Assembly: GCA_026692665.1 (NCBI GenBank)
Contig: JAPLOF010000015.1
Coordinates: 62,001 to 126,000 of the forward strand
Direction of reading: 5' to 3'
From: Planctomycetota bacterium
Lineage (GTDB): Bacteria > Planctomycetota > UBA1135 > GCA-002686595
DNA: 64,000 nt
Each line of letters begins with the position of its first letter. Within the stretch, counting starts at the first letter, position 1. The notes below the pieces were generated by a model. The model made no database searches. It was not told the origin of the DNA and saw only the letters and a program-made list of their open reading frames with translations. Position numbers and translations under genes: made by a program. Below are positions 45,788-54,653 of the stretch, in pieces.

Positions 45788-46938
45788 CTCCTGCGAGCCG
45801 GACCCCGCTCGTTTCCGTCTGCGTGCCGACCTACAACGGCGCGGAGTACTTCGACGCCTGCCTGGACGGTCTGCTCGCTCAGGGTCTTCGGGACATCGAA
45901 GTCCTGGTGGGCGACGACCTCTCCACAGACGACACGCTCGAGATCGCGCGCCGTCGAGGCGACCCACGCCTGCGGATCCTCCCCTTCCAGACGCGCGCCG
46001 GGATGTCGCGCAACTGGAGCCGCTGCATCGCCGAGGCCCGCGGGAAGTACGTAGCCCTCGTCGCGCAGGACGATCTCGTCCTGCCGCAGTGGGGCGAGCG
46101 CCTGGTGCAGCTCCTCGAGTCCCATCCCGAAGCCGACCTGGCGTTCGGGAGACGGAAGTTCGGCATCGAGGACGATCGGTCCCGGGCCACGATCGGCGAG
46201 TTCTTCGAGACGAAGTACCCGGCGATCCTCGCCCGGTTCTACGCCCGCATCGAGACGGTGATCCCCTCGGAGGTGATGATCGACGCGGCGCTCGAACACC
46301 GTTTCGAGGTCAACCTGATCGGGGAGCCCAGCTTCACGATGTTCCGCCGCGACCACCCGGCGACGCGCGAGGGTTATCACCCCGAGATGAAGCAGTTGAT
46401 CGACTGGGAGTTCGCCGCGCGCTTCTTCCTGGTCGGCCCGATCCTGCACTGCCCGGAGGAACTGGGCACCTACAGGCTCCACGCCGCGGGCTCGTCGATC
46501 GGCAACTCGCCGCTCGACCTGCAGCACCGGGAGTACCGGTTGCTGATGGACAGCGTCCTGAGCCGGTCCAGCTCGCGGTTGAGCGAGGTCCAGGCCACGT
46601 TCCTGCGCGAACGCCGCTCGGAACGGCTGGACGCCATCTCCGCGCAGGTGCAAGAACTGCTCGCTCACGCGCGCATCCGCGATTCCGAGCGCGCGCAGCT
46701 ATTGGCGCACGCCCGCGTACTGGAGGTCGAGCGGAGCCACCTTCGCGGTCACGCGAACACACTGGAATCCGAGCGCGAGCAGCTCTTGGCGCACGTGCGC
46801 ACCCTCGAGGTCGAGCGGGAACACCTCCGGGGTCACGTGCAGACCCTCGAGAAGATCCTGCGCAAGATCCATGGAATGCAGACGTATCGATTCCTGTGCC
46901 GGATCAAGGACCTGTTCGGAGTCCGGAAGGCCCGCTGA
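45784..46938 (+). CDS. Family 2 glycosyltransferase with C-terminal coiled-coil repeats
   Basis: This encodes 384 residues. A GT-A domain begins at once (LVSVCVPTYNGAEYFDACLD), with nucleotide-binding DD in VLVGDDLSTDDT, a metal-site-like AQDD at 95-97 and a later acceptor-side segment MKQLIDWEFAARFF. From about residue 290 a regular 14-residue repeat follows (for example ERAQLLAHARVLEV, ERSHLRGHANTLES, EREQLLAHVRTLEV, EREHLRGHVQTLEK), predicting a long coiled coil, then a basic tail. There is no membrane span; the coiled coil may bind a partner or the membrane. It is the third gene of the overlapping operon, starting with GTG. It probably transfers the sugar made by the upstream enzymes. Confidence 0.9.
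   Translation: MTPASRTPLVSVCVPTYNGAEYFDACLDGLLAQGLRDIEVLVGDDLSTDDTLEIARRRGDPRLRILPFQTRAGMSRNWSRCIAEARGKYVALVAQDDLVLPQWGERLVQLLESHPEADLAFGRRKFGIEDDRSRATIGEFFETKYPAILARFYARIETVIPSEVMIDAALEHRFEVNLIGEPSFTMFRRDHPATREGYHPEMKQLIDWEFAARFFLVGPILHCPEELGTYRLHAAGSSIGNSPLDLQHREYRLLMDSVLSRSSSRLSEVQATFLRERRSERLDAISAQVQELLAHARIRDSERAQLLAHARVLEVERSHLRGHANTLESEREQLLAHVRTLEVEREHLRGHVQTLEKILRKIHGMQTYRFLCRIKDLFGVRKAR
46645..46857 (+). repeat. 42-bp in-frame tandem repeats in the glycosyltransferase
   Basis: About five imperfect 42-base units encode two heptads each and build the coiled coil. Units alternate between LLAHAR and LRGHA versions, so the real period may be 84 bases. Confidence 0.75.
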
Positions 46939-47032
46939 CCTTCGCGCTACATGGCTGCGCGCCATGCGTCGCGGCCCCGCATGCGTTCCAGCTCCTCTTC
47001 ATGGGCCTGCCAGGCTGTGGTAGCGCGAGCGG

Positions 47033-48304
47033 TCACTTGTACAGGAGGTAGGGCTTCCGCCGCTCGGCGAACGAACGCAGTTCCCCGGCCCACGTCGCCT
47101 CGATCTCCGCCGCCGACTTTCCGGCGCGAACCATCTCGATGATGTCCGCGCGGCCCCAGTGGATGCCGATCGCGCGCTCGTCTTCGTACTCGGCGAGGCC
47201 CGGATGCACCTTCTCCAGCGCGGTCATCATGGCGAGCGCCGTGCGCAGCGGCCTGTGCGCCCGCGGATCGTCGAGCACGAGCTGCACGCCGCGCAGCACC
47301 TTCTTCGCGAACTTGCCGTAGAAGGGCTGCACCGCCAGCGGCCGGAAACGGATGCCGGGCAGATTCTCGGCGCTGAGCGCCTTGGCCAGGCGTTCGGCGT
47401 CGATCCACTCGGCCGCGATGAGCTCGAACGGCATCGTGGTGCCGACCCCGTCGGACACGTTCTTCGTGATGCCACCGATCATGCCGGTGGCGACGTAGAG
47501 GTAGGCTTGCACCTCGCGCGGGATGTGCGGCGAGGTCATGGTCCACTCGAGCCCCGTGTCGTCCCAGATCATCGCGCGCGTGAGACCCGCGACGGGCACG
47601 ACCGATAGGTCGCATTCGATCTTCATCTCGCCGACGTAGAGCCGCGCCAATTCGCCAGCCGTCATGCCGTGCACGACCGGCACCGGGCCCCAGCAGATGA
47701 AGTTCTGGTAGCGCTCGGCGCGGATCGGCCCCTCCATGCGCTCCAGTCCCAGGGGATTGGGCCGGTCCAGCACGATCAGGGGCTTCTTCGCCGCCGCGCA
47801 GGCGATCATCGCCTCGCCGAGCGTCGAAACGAACGTGTACGTGCGCGATCCGACGTCCTGCAAGTCGAAGACCAGAACGTCGAGATCGGCCAGCATCTCG
47901 GGCGTCGGCCGGCGAGTCTTGCCGTACAGGCTCGCGACCGGGATGCCCGTAGCCGCGTCTTTCGCGTCCGCGACCTGCTCACCGGCGGGCACATCGCCGC
48001 GGATGCCGTGCTCGGGAGCAAAGAGCCGCACGAGCTTCGCCCCCGGGACGCGCGCGAGGAGGTCCGCCGTCGGCCGCAACGCGCCGTCGACACCGGCCGG
48101 ATTCGTGATCAGCCCGAAACGCTTGCCCTTCAGGAGATCGATGCGCTCGGAGAGCAGCACGTCGATACCGCAGCGCACCGGACCGGTACTGGACTGTGCT
48201 CGCTGCGGGCGAGGCGGCGAAGCGGGCTGAGCCGCCGCCTGCGCAACCGGCTGCGTCGTGAAGGCGGGACAGGAGAGGGCCAGGACGGCGAGAAGCTCGA
48301 GCAT
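47033..48304 (-). CDS. NamZ-type exo-beta-N-acetylmuramidase (DUF1343)
   Basis: This encodes 423 residues with a signal peptide (MLELLAVLALSCPAFTT...) and an Ala/Pro linker. The family core starts at GIDVLLSERIDLLKGKRFGLITN and includes FAPEHGIRGD, VFDLQDVGSRTYTFVSTL, VLDRPNPLGLERMEGP, the PVVHGMTAGELAR helix and HIPREVQAYLYVATGM. NamZ enzymes cleave terminal N-acetylmuramic acid from peptidoglycan fragments in the periplasm during wall recycling. The ATG at 48302-48304 starts the leader; a GTG or longer form is less likely. No nagZ, murQ or amgK gene is adjacent. Confidence 0.92.
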   Translation of the reverse strand: MLELLAVLALSCPAFTTQPVAQAAAQPASPPRPQRAQSSTGPVRCGIDVLLSERIDLLKGKRFGLITNPAGVDGALRPTADLLARVPGAKLVRLFAPEHGIRGDVPAGEQVADAKDAATGIPVASLYGKTRRPTPEMLADLDVLVFDLQDVGSRTYTFVSTLGEAMIACAAAKKPLIVLDRPNPLGLERMEGPIRAERYQNFICWGPVPVVHGMTAGELARLYVGEMKIECDLSVVPVAGLTRAMIWDDTGLEWTMTSPHIPREVQAYLYVATGMIGGITKNVSDGVGTTMPFELIAAEWIDAERLAKALSAENLPGIRFRPLAVQPFYGKFAKKVLRGVQLVLDDPRAHRPLRTALAMMTALEKVHPGLAEYEDERAIGIHWGRADIIEMVRAGKSAAEIEATWAGELRSFAERRKPYLLYK

Positions 48305-48486
48305 CGGCGATCGCGGGGTGCGGGGTGGCGCGGAAGTGGGCGCGGGGAGCATACGTCAGCCCGGCTCTCGCGTGCTGTGCCGACCAACAGCAGTTCCGCC
48401 CGCTGGTCCTCGATGAGTCCGCCCCCCACGCACGGCGGTTGAGCCTGGAGGAACGCGGCCGAGTCCCGCGGGAGACGGAACGTCCG

Positions 48487-49203
48487 TCAACTGCGACGCG
48501 CGATCGTCGTCAGCACGGCGCCGGCGCGCGTCGTTCGTACGAGTTCCAGCCCGGCGAGGCGGACGTGCAGCGCGATCTCGTCCGGGGTGAATGCACGCAG
48601 GATCCTCACGTCCCGGATCCGCCGCACACGTCCGGCCTCGCGGATCGTCCAGTCGGCCCGCCAGCGCCAGACCCAGCCGCGCTCGGGGAGCAGCGTGTTC
48701 GACGTCACGCGGCGGTAGCGACGCCCGTCGTACTCGGACTCGTTCACGTAACGTCGCTTCTTGTTGGTGAAGATCGTCGCGGCGTCGAAGTTGTCGAACA
48801 CGAGCGTTCCGCCCGACTGGAGTGCGCGCCGGACGCAGCGTAGCGCGTCGCCCACGTCGCGGTTCGTCGTCATGTGCGTAAAGGTGCGGCCCGTGATGAG
48901 CACGGCGTCGAAACGCGGAGCCAGGCGGAACTTCCGCATGTCGGCCCGCACGAAACGGGCCTCGGGCGCCGATCGCCGCGCGATCGAGAGGAAGGACGCG
49001 GACTGGTCGAGGCCCACGTAGTCGTAGCCAGCCTCCAGGAACCGTGGCGCCAGGTTGCCCGAGCCGCAGCCGACCTCGAGCACGCGGCGCGAACGAGTGC
49101 GCTTCAGGATCCGGGTCAGGTCGCGGAACTCGCGGTCGTAGTCGGAGATCGACTGGTAGAGCTCGTGGTGCGCACGAGCGAGCGTGGTGTAGGTCTTCGT
49201 CAT
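48487..49203 (-). CDS. Class I SAM-dependent methyltransferase
   Basis: This is a 238-residue soluble protein. Motif I is VLEVGCGSGNLAPRF (41-55), motif II the VGLDQSASFL acidic turn, motif III RFVRADMRKF, and post-motif ITGRTFTHM. The N-terminal YDREFRDL helix and C-terminal beta-hairpin resemble the small-molecule methyltransferase_11/25 group (for example sarcosine/dimethylglycine or dTDP-sugar N-methyltransferases: YQSISDYDREF). The substrate cannot be told. It is monocistronic. Confidence 0.85.
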   Translation of the reverse strand: MTKTYTTLARAHHELYQSISDYDREFRDLTRILKRTRSRRVLEVGCGSGNLAPRFLEAGYDYVGLDQSASFLSIARRSAPEARFVRADMRKFRLAPRFDAVLITGRTFTHMTTNRDVGDALRCVRRALQSGGTLVFDNFDAATIFTNKKRRYVNESEYDGRRYRRVTSNTLLPERGWVWRWRADWTIREAGRVRRIRDVRILRAFTPDEIALHVRLAGLELVRTTRAGAVLTTIARRS

Positions 49204-49544
49204 CGTGGTTGCGATTCACAACGGATATCCGTGCATGGAAGGGCCATGATCTGTGGCGCCAGGGCCGCCGGTCTGCCCACGTCGCGCTCCATGCCGTCCT
49301 GTGCGCTCGGGTCGCGGGGTAACCGACCCGAGCGGGCGCCCGCCCCCCCGACGAGCCACGCCCGGCTTCTTGACCCAATTCGAGAGGCCCCCCCCTTCAC
49401 CAAGAGTAGGTAGCATATCCCTAGGTGAACCAGCCGAACCGGGCTGGCGCAACCAATGGGACACCGGTGTCGCCTTCGCGTCCTCGCGCGCATCGAAGGA
49501 TGCGCGGGGAGCGAGCATCGAAGACCACCCCAGGAGGCAGGACC
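49204..49544. other. Divergent intergenic region with palindrome
   Basis: No gene seen. A 12-bp perfect palindrome, ACGGATATCCGT, lies at 49221-49232, 18 bases before the methyltransferase start, where a repressor could bind. AGGAGG at 49532-49537 is the strong ribosome site of the following FG-GAP gene. Confidence 0.4.
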
Positions 49545-52241
49545 ATGACCAGCGCTCGCTGCACCAACGCCGTCGTTTGTGTCCCTCGGACCAAGGCCCG
49601 CGGATTCGCGCGGCGTGCTTGGGTCTGGGCGGGCCTCCCGGGCCTCTTCGTCGCCGGCACTGGCTTCATGGCCTCGGCCCAGGTGTGCTTCGACGCCCCG
49701 ACGGTCCTCACCATCGGTTCGCCGCCGCGCGCACCGGTGATGGCCGACTTCAATGGCGACGCGATCCTCGATCTCGCGCTGTTGGAGCCGCAGGTCGCTT
49801 CCGTGACGATTCGACTCGGCAGCGGTGATGAGCACTATGCGCCGGGCGTGCGCTACCCCGTTCTGCCCGCAGCCACTCGACTGTCGGCCGCCGATATCGA
49901 CCAGGATGGCGACCAGGACCTGGTGCTCCTCGGCACGACGCAGGTGGCCGTGCTCCGGAACCAGTCGAACGGAACGTTCGCCCCTTACGTGCAGTACAGC
50001 GCGGGCCTCGTGGGACTCGCCGTCCTCAAGGGCCTCGCCATCGCCGACTTCGACAGCGACGGAGATGTCGACATCGTGCTGGCGCAAACGGCCGACTTCG
50101 GGTCGACGGGCGCTTCCTCGCAGGTCGGAATCCTGACCAACCAGAGTGGCGCGTTCCCGACCGCTCCGGCGTGGGCCACGATCCCTGGAATGGCTCGTGA
50201 TCCGGAGATCGTCGCCTTCGACATCGACGGGGATGGCGACCTCGAGTTGGCCGTATCCACGAATGACCTCGGCGGCAGCGGGAGTGTGCGTGTCTTCGCG
50301 ACGACGGCTGGCCGATTGGGGGCCGCGACGCCCTACGCCCTGCCCGGGCGTGCGACCTCGATCCTGAGTGCGGACCTCGACGCAGACGGACTCGAGGATC
50401 TCGCGGTCTCGACGACTTCGGCCGTCTCCGTCCTGCGCAACCTGGGAGGTGGATTCCTGGCCGCGCCCGTGCAGACACCACCGAGCGCCGAGCTCCGTCG
50501 AGCCGTGGCCGCGGACCTCGACTCGGATGGTGACGTCGACATCGCGGCGACCCGAGTCCAAGTGTCGTCGGCGGTACCGGCGGGTGTCGTCGTGTACAGG
50601 AATCTAGGTGCGGCGACCTTCGTGCTGGACCCGGCGTATCCCGTCGCGAGCGACCCCAACGAAGTGATCGCCGCGGACTACGACGGCGACGGCGACGACG
50701 ACCTGTGCGTGATGAGCCCGAGCAGGCGCGCCATCACCCTGCTGACCAACCCGGGCAACGGCGTGTTCCGGCAGGCGAGCGACACGGCGTTCGGGGGATA
50801 CGTATGGCGCCTGACCGCGGCGGACCTGGACTCCGATGGCGATCAAGATGTCATCGGTGTCGACGGGAACACCAGTATCGTGCGCATGGTCACGAACGAC
50901 GGCTCCGGCACGTTCGTACCCGCGAGCAGCCTCCCCCTCACCGTGACCCCGCTGCAACTCGCGGCCTTGGACTTCAACACCGATGGCCACCCCGATCTGG
51001 CGGTGGTCGCGACGTATGTGAACCAAGTGGTGCTGTACCGCAACACGGCGCCGGGCTTCGTGCTTGCGGCCGCGTTCACCGTGGGCAGCCAGCCCAGCAG
51101 CGCCACGAGCGCGGACATCGATGGCGATCTCGATCTCGACCTGATCGTCACGAACCAAGGCTCGAACACGATCTCCGTGCTGCGCAACCAGGGAGGAGTC
51201 TTCGCGGCGCCGACCGCCTACGACGCATGGCTCGGGCCCGAGGCGGTCAGCGCGGGCGACATGGATGGAGATGGAGACGTGGACCTCGTCGTGGCGAACG
51301 TCGGCGTGTCGGTCCTGTACAACCAGGGAGCTGGCACCTTCGCCGCGCCCGCGAACTACAGCGGCTTCGCCAGTCCGAACTCGATTGCGACCGGCGATTT
51401 CGACGCCGACGGCGATCTGGATGTAGCCATCGGTTCGGACACCCACGTCTCGGTGTTCCAGAACCTCGGTGGCGGGACCCTGGGTTCGAGGATCGACTAC
51501 GCGGTCGGTGGGCCAGCGACGGATCTGGCCAGCCGAGACCTCGACGCCGACGGGGATCTCGATCTCGTGGCGCTGGTGCCAAACAGCGACATGATGGTCA
51601 CGCTGTTGAACGGGGGGCTCGGCACGTTCGGCCCCGCGGACGGATTCCTCGTGGGCAACGAAGGCACCGCCCTCGCGTGTGCGGACTTCGATGGCGACGG
51701 CGACTCCGACGCGATGGTTGGGCGGTTCACCCCGAACACCGTGCGACTGCTCCGCAACTGCGCGGCCAGCGGGTACCCGGTCTGCGCCGGAGACGGGCTC
51801 GGGACGACCTGCCCGTGCGGGAACAACAGTCCGTCCAGTGCACGCGCGGGGTGCCAGAACTCGTTCGGGCTCGCGGCCACACTGCGTGGTGCCGGCTCGA
51901 CGAGCCTCGGGCATGACGGACTGATCTTGCGCGGTGCTTCCATGCCCAATGGGTCCGCTCTCTACTTCCAGGGCAACGCGCTGGTGAATGGAGGTGCGGG
52001 CTCCGTCTTCGGCGACGGGCTGCTGTGCGCCACCACGGGCGTGGTGCGTCTGGGCGCAAAACAGAACGTGGCCGGCGCCTCGACCTACCCGAGCGCCTCG
52101 GATCCGTCCGTGAGCGTCCGGGGCTCGGTTTCTACCCCGGGCACGCGCCACTACCAGATCTGGTACCGCAACAATGCCAGCTTCTGCACCAGCGCGGTGT
52201 TCAACACTTCGAACGGGCTGCGCGTGGTGTGGCAGTTGTAG
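49545..52241 (+). CDS. Secreted fourteen-repeat FG-GAP protein with WYRN module
   Basis: This encodes 898 residues: a long positively charged leader with a hydrophobic core (VWAGLPGLFVAGTGFMASAQ), fourteen FG-GAP/VCBS loops (from ADFNGDAILD and ADIDQDGDQD to RDLDADGDLD and ADFDGDGDSD), and the module at 746-898. Fourteen loops equal two seven-bladed propellers. The loops are DxDxDG calcium sites. The module has six Cys (VCAGDG, CPC, AGC, LC, FCT), LYFQG, FGDG and YQIWYRN, ending WQL. AGGAGG precedes the ATG at good spacing, which decides the start over an upstream in-frame ATG. It converges on the HupE-like gene 28 bases away. Probably a surface adhesin or binding protein. Confidence 0.87.
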   Translation: MTSARCTNAVVCVPRTKARGFARRAWVWAGLPGLFVAGTGFMASAQVCFDAPTVLTIGSPPRAPVMADFNGDAILDLALLEPQVASVTIRLGSGDEHYAPGVRYPVLPAATRLSAADIDQDGDQDLVLLGTTQVAVLRNQSNGTFAPYVQYSAGLVGLAVLKGLAIADFDSDGDVDIVLAQTADFGSTGASSQVGILTNQSGAFPTAPAWATIPGMARDPEIVAFDIDGDGDLELAVSTNDLGGSGSVRVFATTAGRLGAATPYALPGRATSILSADLDADGLEDLAVSTTSAVSVLRNLGGGFLAAPVQTPPSAELRRAVAADLDSDGDVDIAATRVQVSSAVPAGVVVYRNLGAATFVLDPAYPVASDPNEVIAADYDGDGDDDLCVMSPSRRAITLLTNPGNGVFRQASDTAFGGYVWRLTAADLDSDGDQDVIGVDGNTSIVRMVTNDGSGTFVPASSLPLTVTPLQLAALDFNTDGHPDLAVVATYVNQVVLYRNTAPGFVLAAAFTVGSQPSSATSADIDGDLDLDLIVTNQGSNTISVLRNQGGVFAAPTAYDAWLGPEAVSAGDMDGDGDVDLVVANVGVSVLYNQGAGTFAAPANYSGFASPNSIATGDFDADGDLDVAIGSDTHVSVFQNLGGGTLGSRIDYAVGGPATDLASRDLDADGDLDLVALVPNSDMMVTLLNGGLGTFGPADGFLVGNEGTALACADFDGDGDSDAMVGRFTPNTVRLLRNCAASGYPVCAGDGLGTTCPCGNNSPSSARAGCQNSFGLAATLRGAGSTSLGHDGLILRGASMPNGSALYFQGNALVNGGAGSVFGDGLLCATTGVVRLGAKQNVAGASTYPSASDPSVSVRGSVSTPGTRHYQIWYRNNASFCTSAVFNTSNGLRVVWQL

Positions 52242-52269
52242 TCACGTCGTCGAGCGTCTACGCAGGCCA

Positions 52270-53382
52270 TCAGGCGCCGAAGACGCGCGTGACGAACCAG
52301 TAGATCCCGAGGACACCGACGATCGACGACGAGGACACGCGCACCCAGCGCGGAGCGAGTGTGCGAGTGTCCTCGTTCTCGCCGGGCACTTTCGCGGACC
52401 GCAGGGAGAGCACCCCGCACAAGAGGGTGACGAGCGCGAGTTGGCCGACCTCGACGCCGGCGTTGAACCCGAACAGGGCGGCCAGCTTCTGCGGCTCGTC
52501 CGCGAGCGTCTCGGCGATCGACCCCGCGAAACCGAGACCGTGGACCAGGCCGAAGCCGAACGCCGCGGGCCAGAGAGTGCGCGTGCGCGCACCGAACACG
52601 TTGCGGAACGCGACGTAGGCGATGGACGCCGCGATCGCCGGCTCGACGATCGAGCTCGGAACGCGAACGTACCCGAGCGATGCCAAGGCGAGCGTGATCG
52701 AGTGCGCGAGCGTGAAGGCCGTGACCACCGCGAGGATCGACTTCAACCGCCGTGATGCGACGACCAGCGCCACGAGGAAGGCGATGTGGTCGTAGCCGGT
52801 CAGGATGTGCTCGAAACCAAGGACGACGTAGGAGCCGAGCACGCTGCGTGTTTCCTCGCTGGGCGTGAAGGTCCACGTGGGGTCCTCGACCCACAGGACG
52901 CGTGCCTCGGGCGCAGCACCGTTCCACACGATCTCCGCGTGGTCGCGATGCAGCGGGTCTCCCTCCCGGAAGAGGTTCAGGTCGACGGTGAGCCCCTTCA
53001 ACGGCACGGGAGCTTCGAAGCGCAGCACGAACTCGACCAGCGTTTCCTCGGGAGTCCAGACGCTGGCGGCTCCATGATCGATCCACGCTCGTTCGAGCCG
53101 ACCCTCGAGCCAGCGCTCTCCGCCATGCTCCTGGCCGAGATCGGCCTTCAGGCGATATCCCGCGAGCAGGTAGCTCTCCAACACGCCTTGGGACGAATCC
53201 AGCTCGTCCGCGCTGACGCCGCGGTCCCCATCCGCATCGACTGCCGTGCATTCGACGAGGGTCTGGGCCTGGCAGCGGAGATCGACATCGACGCGTCCGC
53301 CGTCGACGACGACGCGCGAGCTCGATACCGACATGGGATGGGGTTGCGCGGCCGTGAGCGCGATCAGGATCGTGAGGATCAT
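52270..53382 (-). CDS. HupE/UreJ-like membrane protein
   Basis: This encodes 370 residues: signal-like start, a roughly 170-residue exported beta domain containing an EF-hand-like loop (DADGDRGVSADEL), then about six to seven membrane segments starting with the family signature GFEHILTGYDHIAFLVALV and continuing with AFTLAHSITLALASLG, FGLVHGLGFAG and FNAGVEVGQLALV. The repeated His residues in the membrane part are typical of HupE/UreJ, a family linked to nickel/cobalt uptake. It is the last gene of a minus-strand run with DUF4198, a small lipoprotein and DUF4331; the 166-base gap before it leaves room for its own promoter. Confidence 0.88.
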   Translation of the reverse strand: MILTILIALTAAQPHPMSVSSSRVVVDGGRVDVDLRCQAQTLVECTAVDADGDRGVSADELDSSQGVLESYLLAGYRLKADLGQEHGGERWLEGRLERAWIDHGAASVWTPEETLVEFVLRFEAPVPLKGLTVDLNLFREGDPLHRDHAEIVWNGAAPEARVLWVEDPTWTFTPSEETRSVLGSYVVLGFEHILTGYDHIAFLVALVVASRRLKSILAVVTAFTLAHSITLALASLGYVRVPSSIVEPAIAASIAYVAFRNVFGARTRTLWPAAFGFGLVHGLGFAGSIAETLADEPQKLAALFGFNAGVEVGQLALVTLLCGVLSLRSAKVPGENEDTRTLAPRWVRVSSSSIVGVLGIYWFVTRVFGA

Positions 53383-53548
53383 GGCAGGCGTGTGGTCGAA
53401 TTCACCCAGCGTTCAGGCATCTGGAGATCGCGGCTCCCGCGGCGCGAAGACCGACAGCGGAACGGGCAGCCGTGCCCGCTCCGGTGTTCCGCACGGACAT
53501 CCGGCGACGAGCGTCGCTCGTGAGCGCGGGCGCGGGGCCTCGTCGAGG

Positions 53549-54361
53549 TCAACGCGGCGGCAGCTCGAACGTCAGCGAGGCCCACTGAGACTCCCACTGA
53601 TGCGCGGCGTCCGGTGCGGCACGCGTCATGTGGACGACGCGCAGGAGGTGGGCGCCGCCGAGCTTCGGCCGGAACGTCACACGGCCCTCGGCGTCGGTGC
53701 GGAGACGAACGGCCTGCGACGGATCCTGCTTCGGCGTACACCCGACGAGCGCGTTCCCCAGAGGAACGCCGCGGAACAGCAGTCGGACGGTGAGGTCGGC
53801 GTCGCGCGCGAGCTGGCAGGGATTCACGGTCGGCACGAGCTCGAGCGGATACCCGAGGACCCTGTCCCACCCGGCCCAAGCCTCGGCGGGGATCTCCTTC
53901 TCGGCCTGCGCGACCACGAGCGACTTGGCGCAGCGCGCGTACAGCTCGAGCCCCTTGGCCGTGCTCTCGCCACGGGTCTTGCGTTCCGCGACGACGGCTT
54001 CGAGACCTTCCTCGACCAAGTACCGCTCGAACTTGTCCGCTTCGAGCTCGATCGCGGTGCCGTTGCTCTGGTAGCCGAGGACGTGGAGGCCGGGGGTGCC
54101 CGCCTTCCACAGGCCGGCGGGAGTACGGCCCTCGATGCCGATCACCTTGACGTCACGGCCAGCGGGATCGAATGCCGCGAACGAGAGGATGCGCGACTCC
54201 TTGCGCGCCACGAACTCGCCGCTGAAGTGCTCGCCCACCACGAGCTGCACGTCCACGCGAGCGTCGACCGACGGCCGGAAGGACGAAGGCTCGATCCAGA
54301 AATCGTGCGCGGCCAGGGTCGTCGCGAGCACGAGAATCGCCAGGGAGGTCTTCAGGATCAT
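53549..54361 (-). CDS. DUF4198-type exported protein (NikM-like)
   Basis: This encodes 270 residues with a signal peptide (MILKTSLAILVLATTLAAHD). The mature start HDFWIEPSSFRP is the family hallmark: the His directly after cleavage can coordinate metal, as in NikM/CbiM-type and DUF4198 proteins. The C-terminal half is an Ig-like domain (DLTVRLLFRGVPLGNALV, LRTDAEGRVTFRPK, GAHLLRVVHM). It likely acts in the periplasm in metal handling, consistent with the HupE-like gene next to it. It starts 63 bases after the small lipoprotein gene. Confidence 0.85.
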   Translation of the reverse strand: MILKTSLAILVLATTLAAHDFWIEPSSFRPSVDARVDVQLVVGEHFSGEFVARKESRILSFAAFDPAGRDVKVIGIEGRTPAGLWKAGTPGLHVLGYQSNGTAIELEADKFERYLVEEGLEAVVAERKTRGESTAKGLELYARCAKSLVVAQAEKEIPAEAWAGWDRVLGYPLELVPTVNPCQLARDADLTVRLLFRGVPLGNALVGCTPKQDPSQAVRLRTDAEGRVTFRPKLGGAHLLRVVHMTRAAPDAAHQWESQWASLTFELPPR

Positions 54362-54424
54362 GGTTCGGTCTCGGGCGGAGGAGAGCTGCGCTGGTGCCCG
54401 CTGCACCAGCGCAGCTCCGAGGGG

Positions 54425-54640
54425 TTACTCGAAGAGTCCCGAGAACGCGTTCTCGTCTTCGGAGAACTGCAGGTCCAGGTCGTTGATGTCGACCGGCTCC
54501 GCGGAGTCGGTCGTGTTGTCGATGATCAGGCTCTCCACGAGGCTGTTGCCCGTGGGGCCGGTGTCCTGGGCGTCGTCGTTGTTGCTGCTGTTGCAGGCGC
54601 CGAGCGCCAACAGTCCGAGCACGGTCACGAAGGACTTCAT
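54425..54640 (-). CDS. Small acidic lipoprotein
   Basis: This encodes 71 residues. The leader MKSFVTVLGLLALGAC has a lipobox with Cys16; the rest is Asn/Asp/Glu-rich (IDNTTDSAEPVDINDLDLQF). It starts 13 bases after the DUF4331 stop, so the two are almost surely one transcript. The acidic surface might bind cations, in line with the neighbouring metal-type genes, but there is no family match. Confidence 0.7.
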   Translation of the reverse strand: MKSFVTVLGLLALGACNSSNNDDAQDTGPTGNSLVESLIIDNTTDSAEPVDINDLDLQFSEDENAFSGLFE

Positions 54641-54653
54641 GGTACTCGTGACC

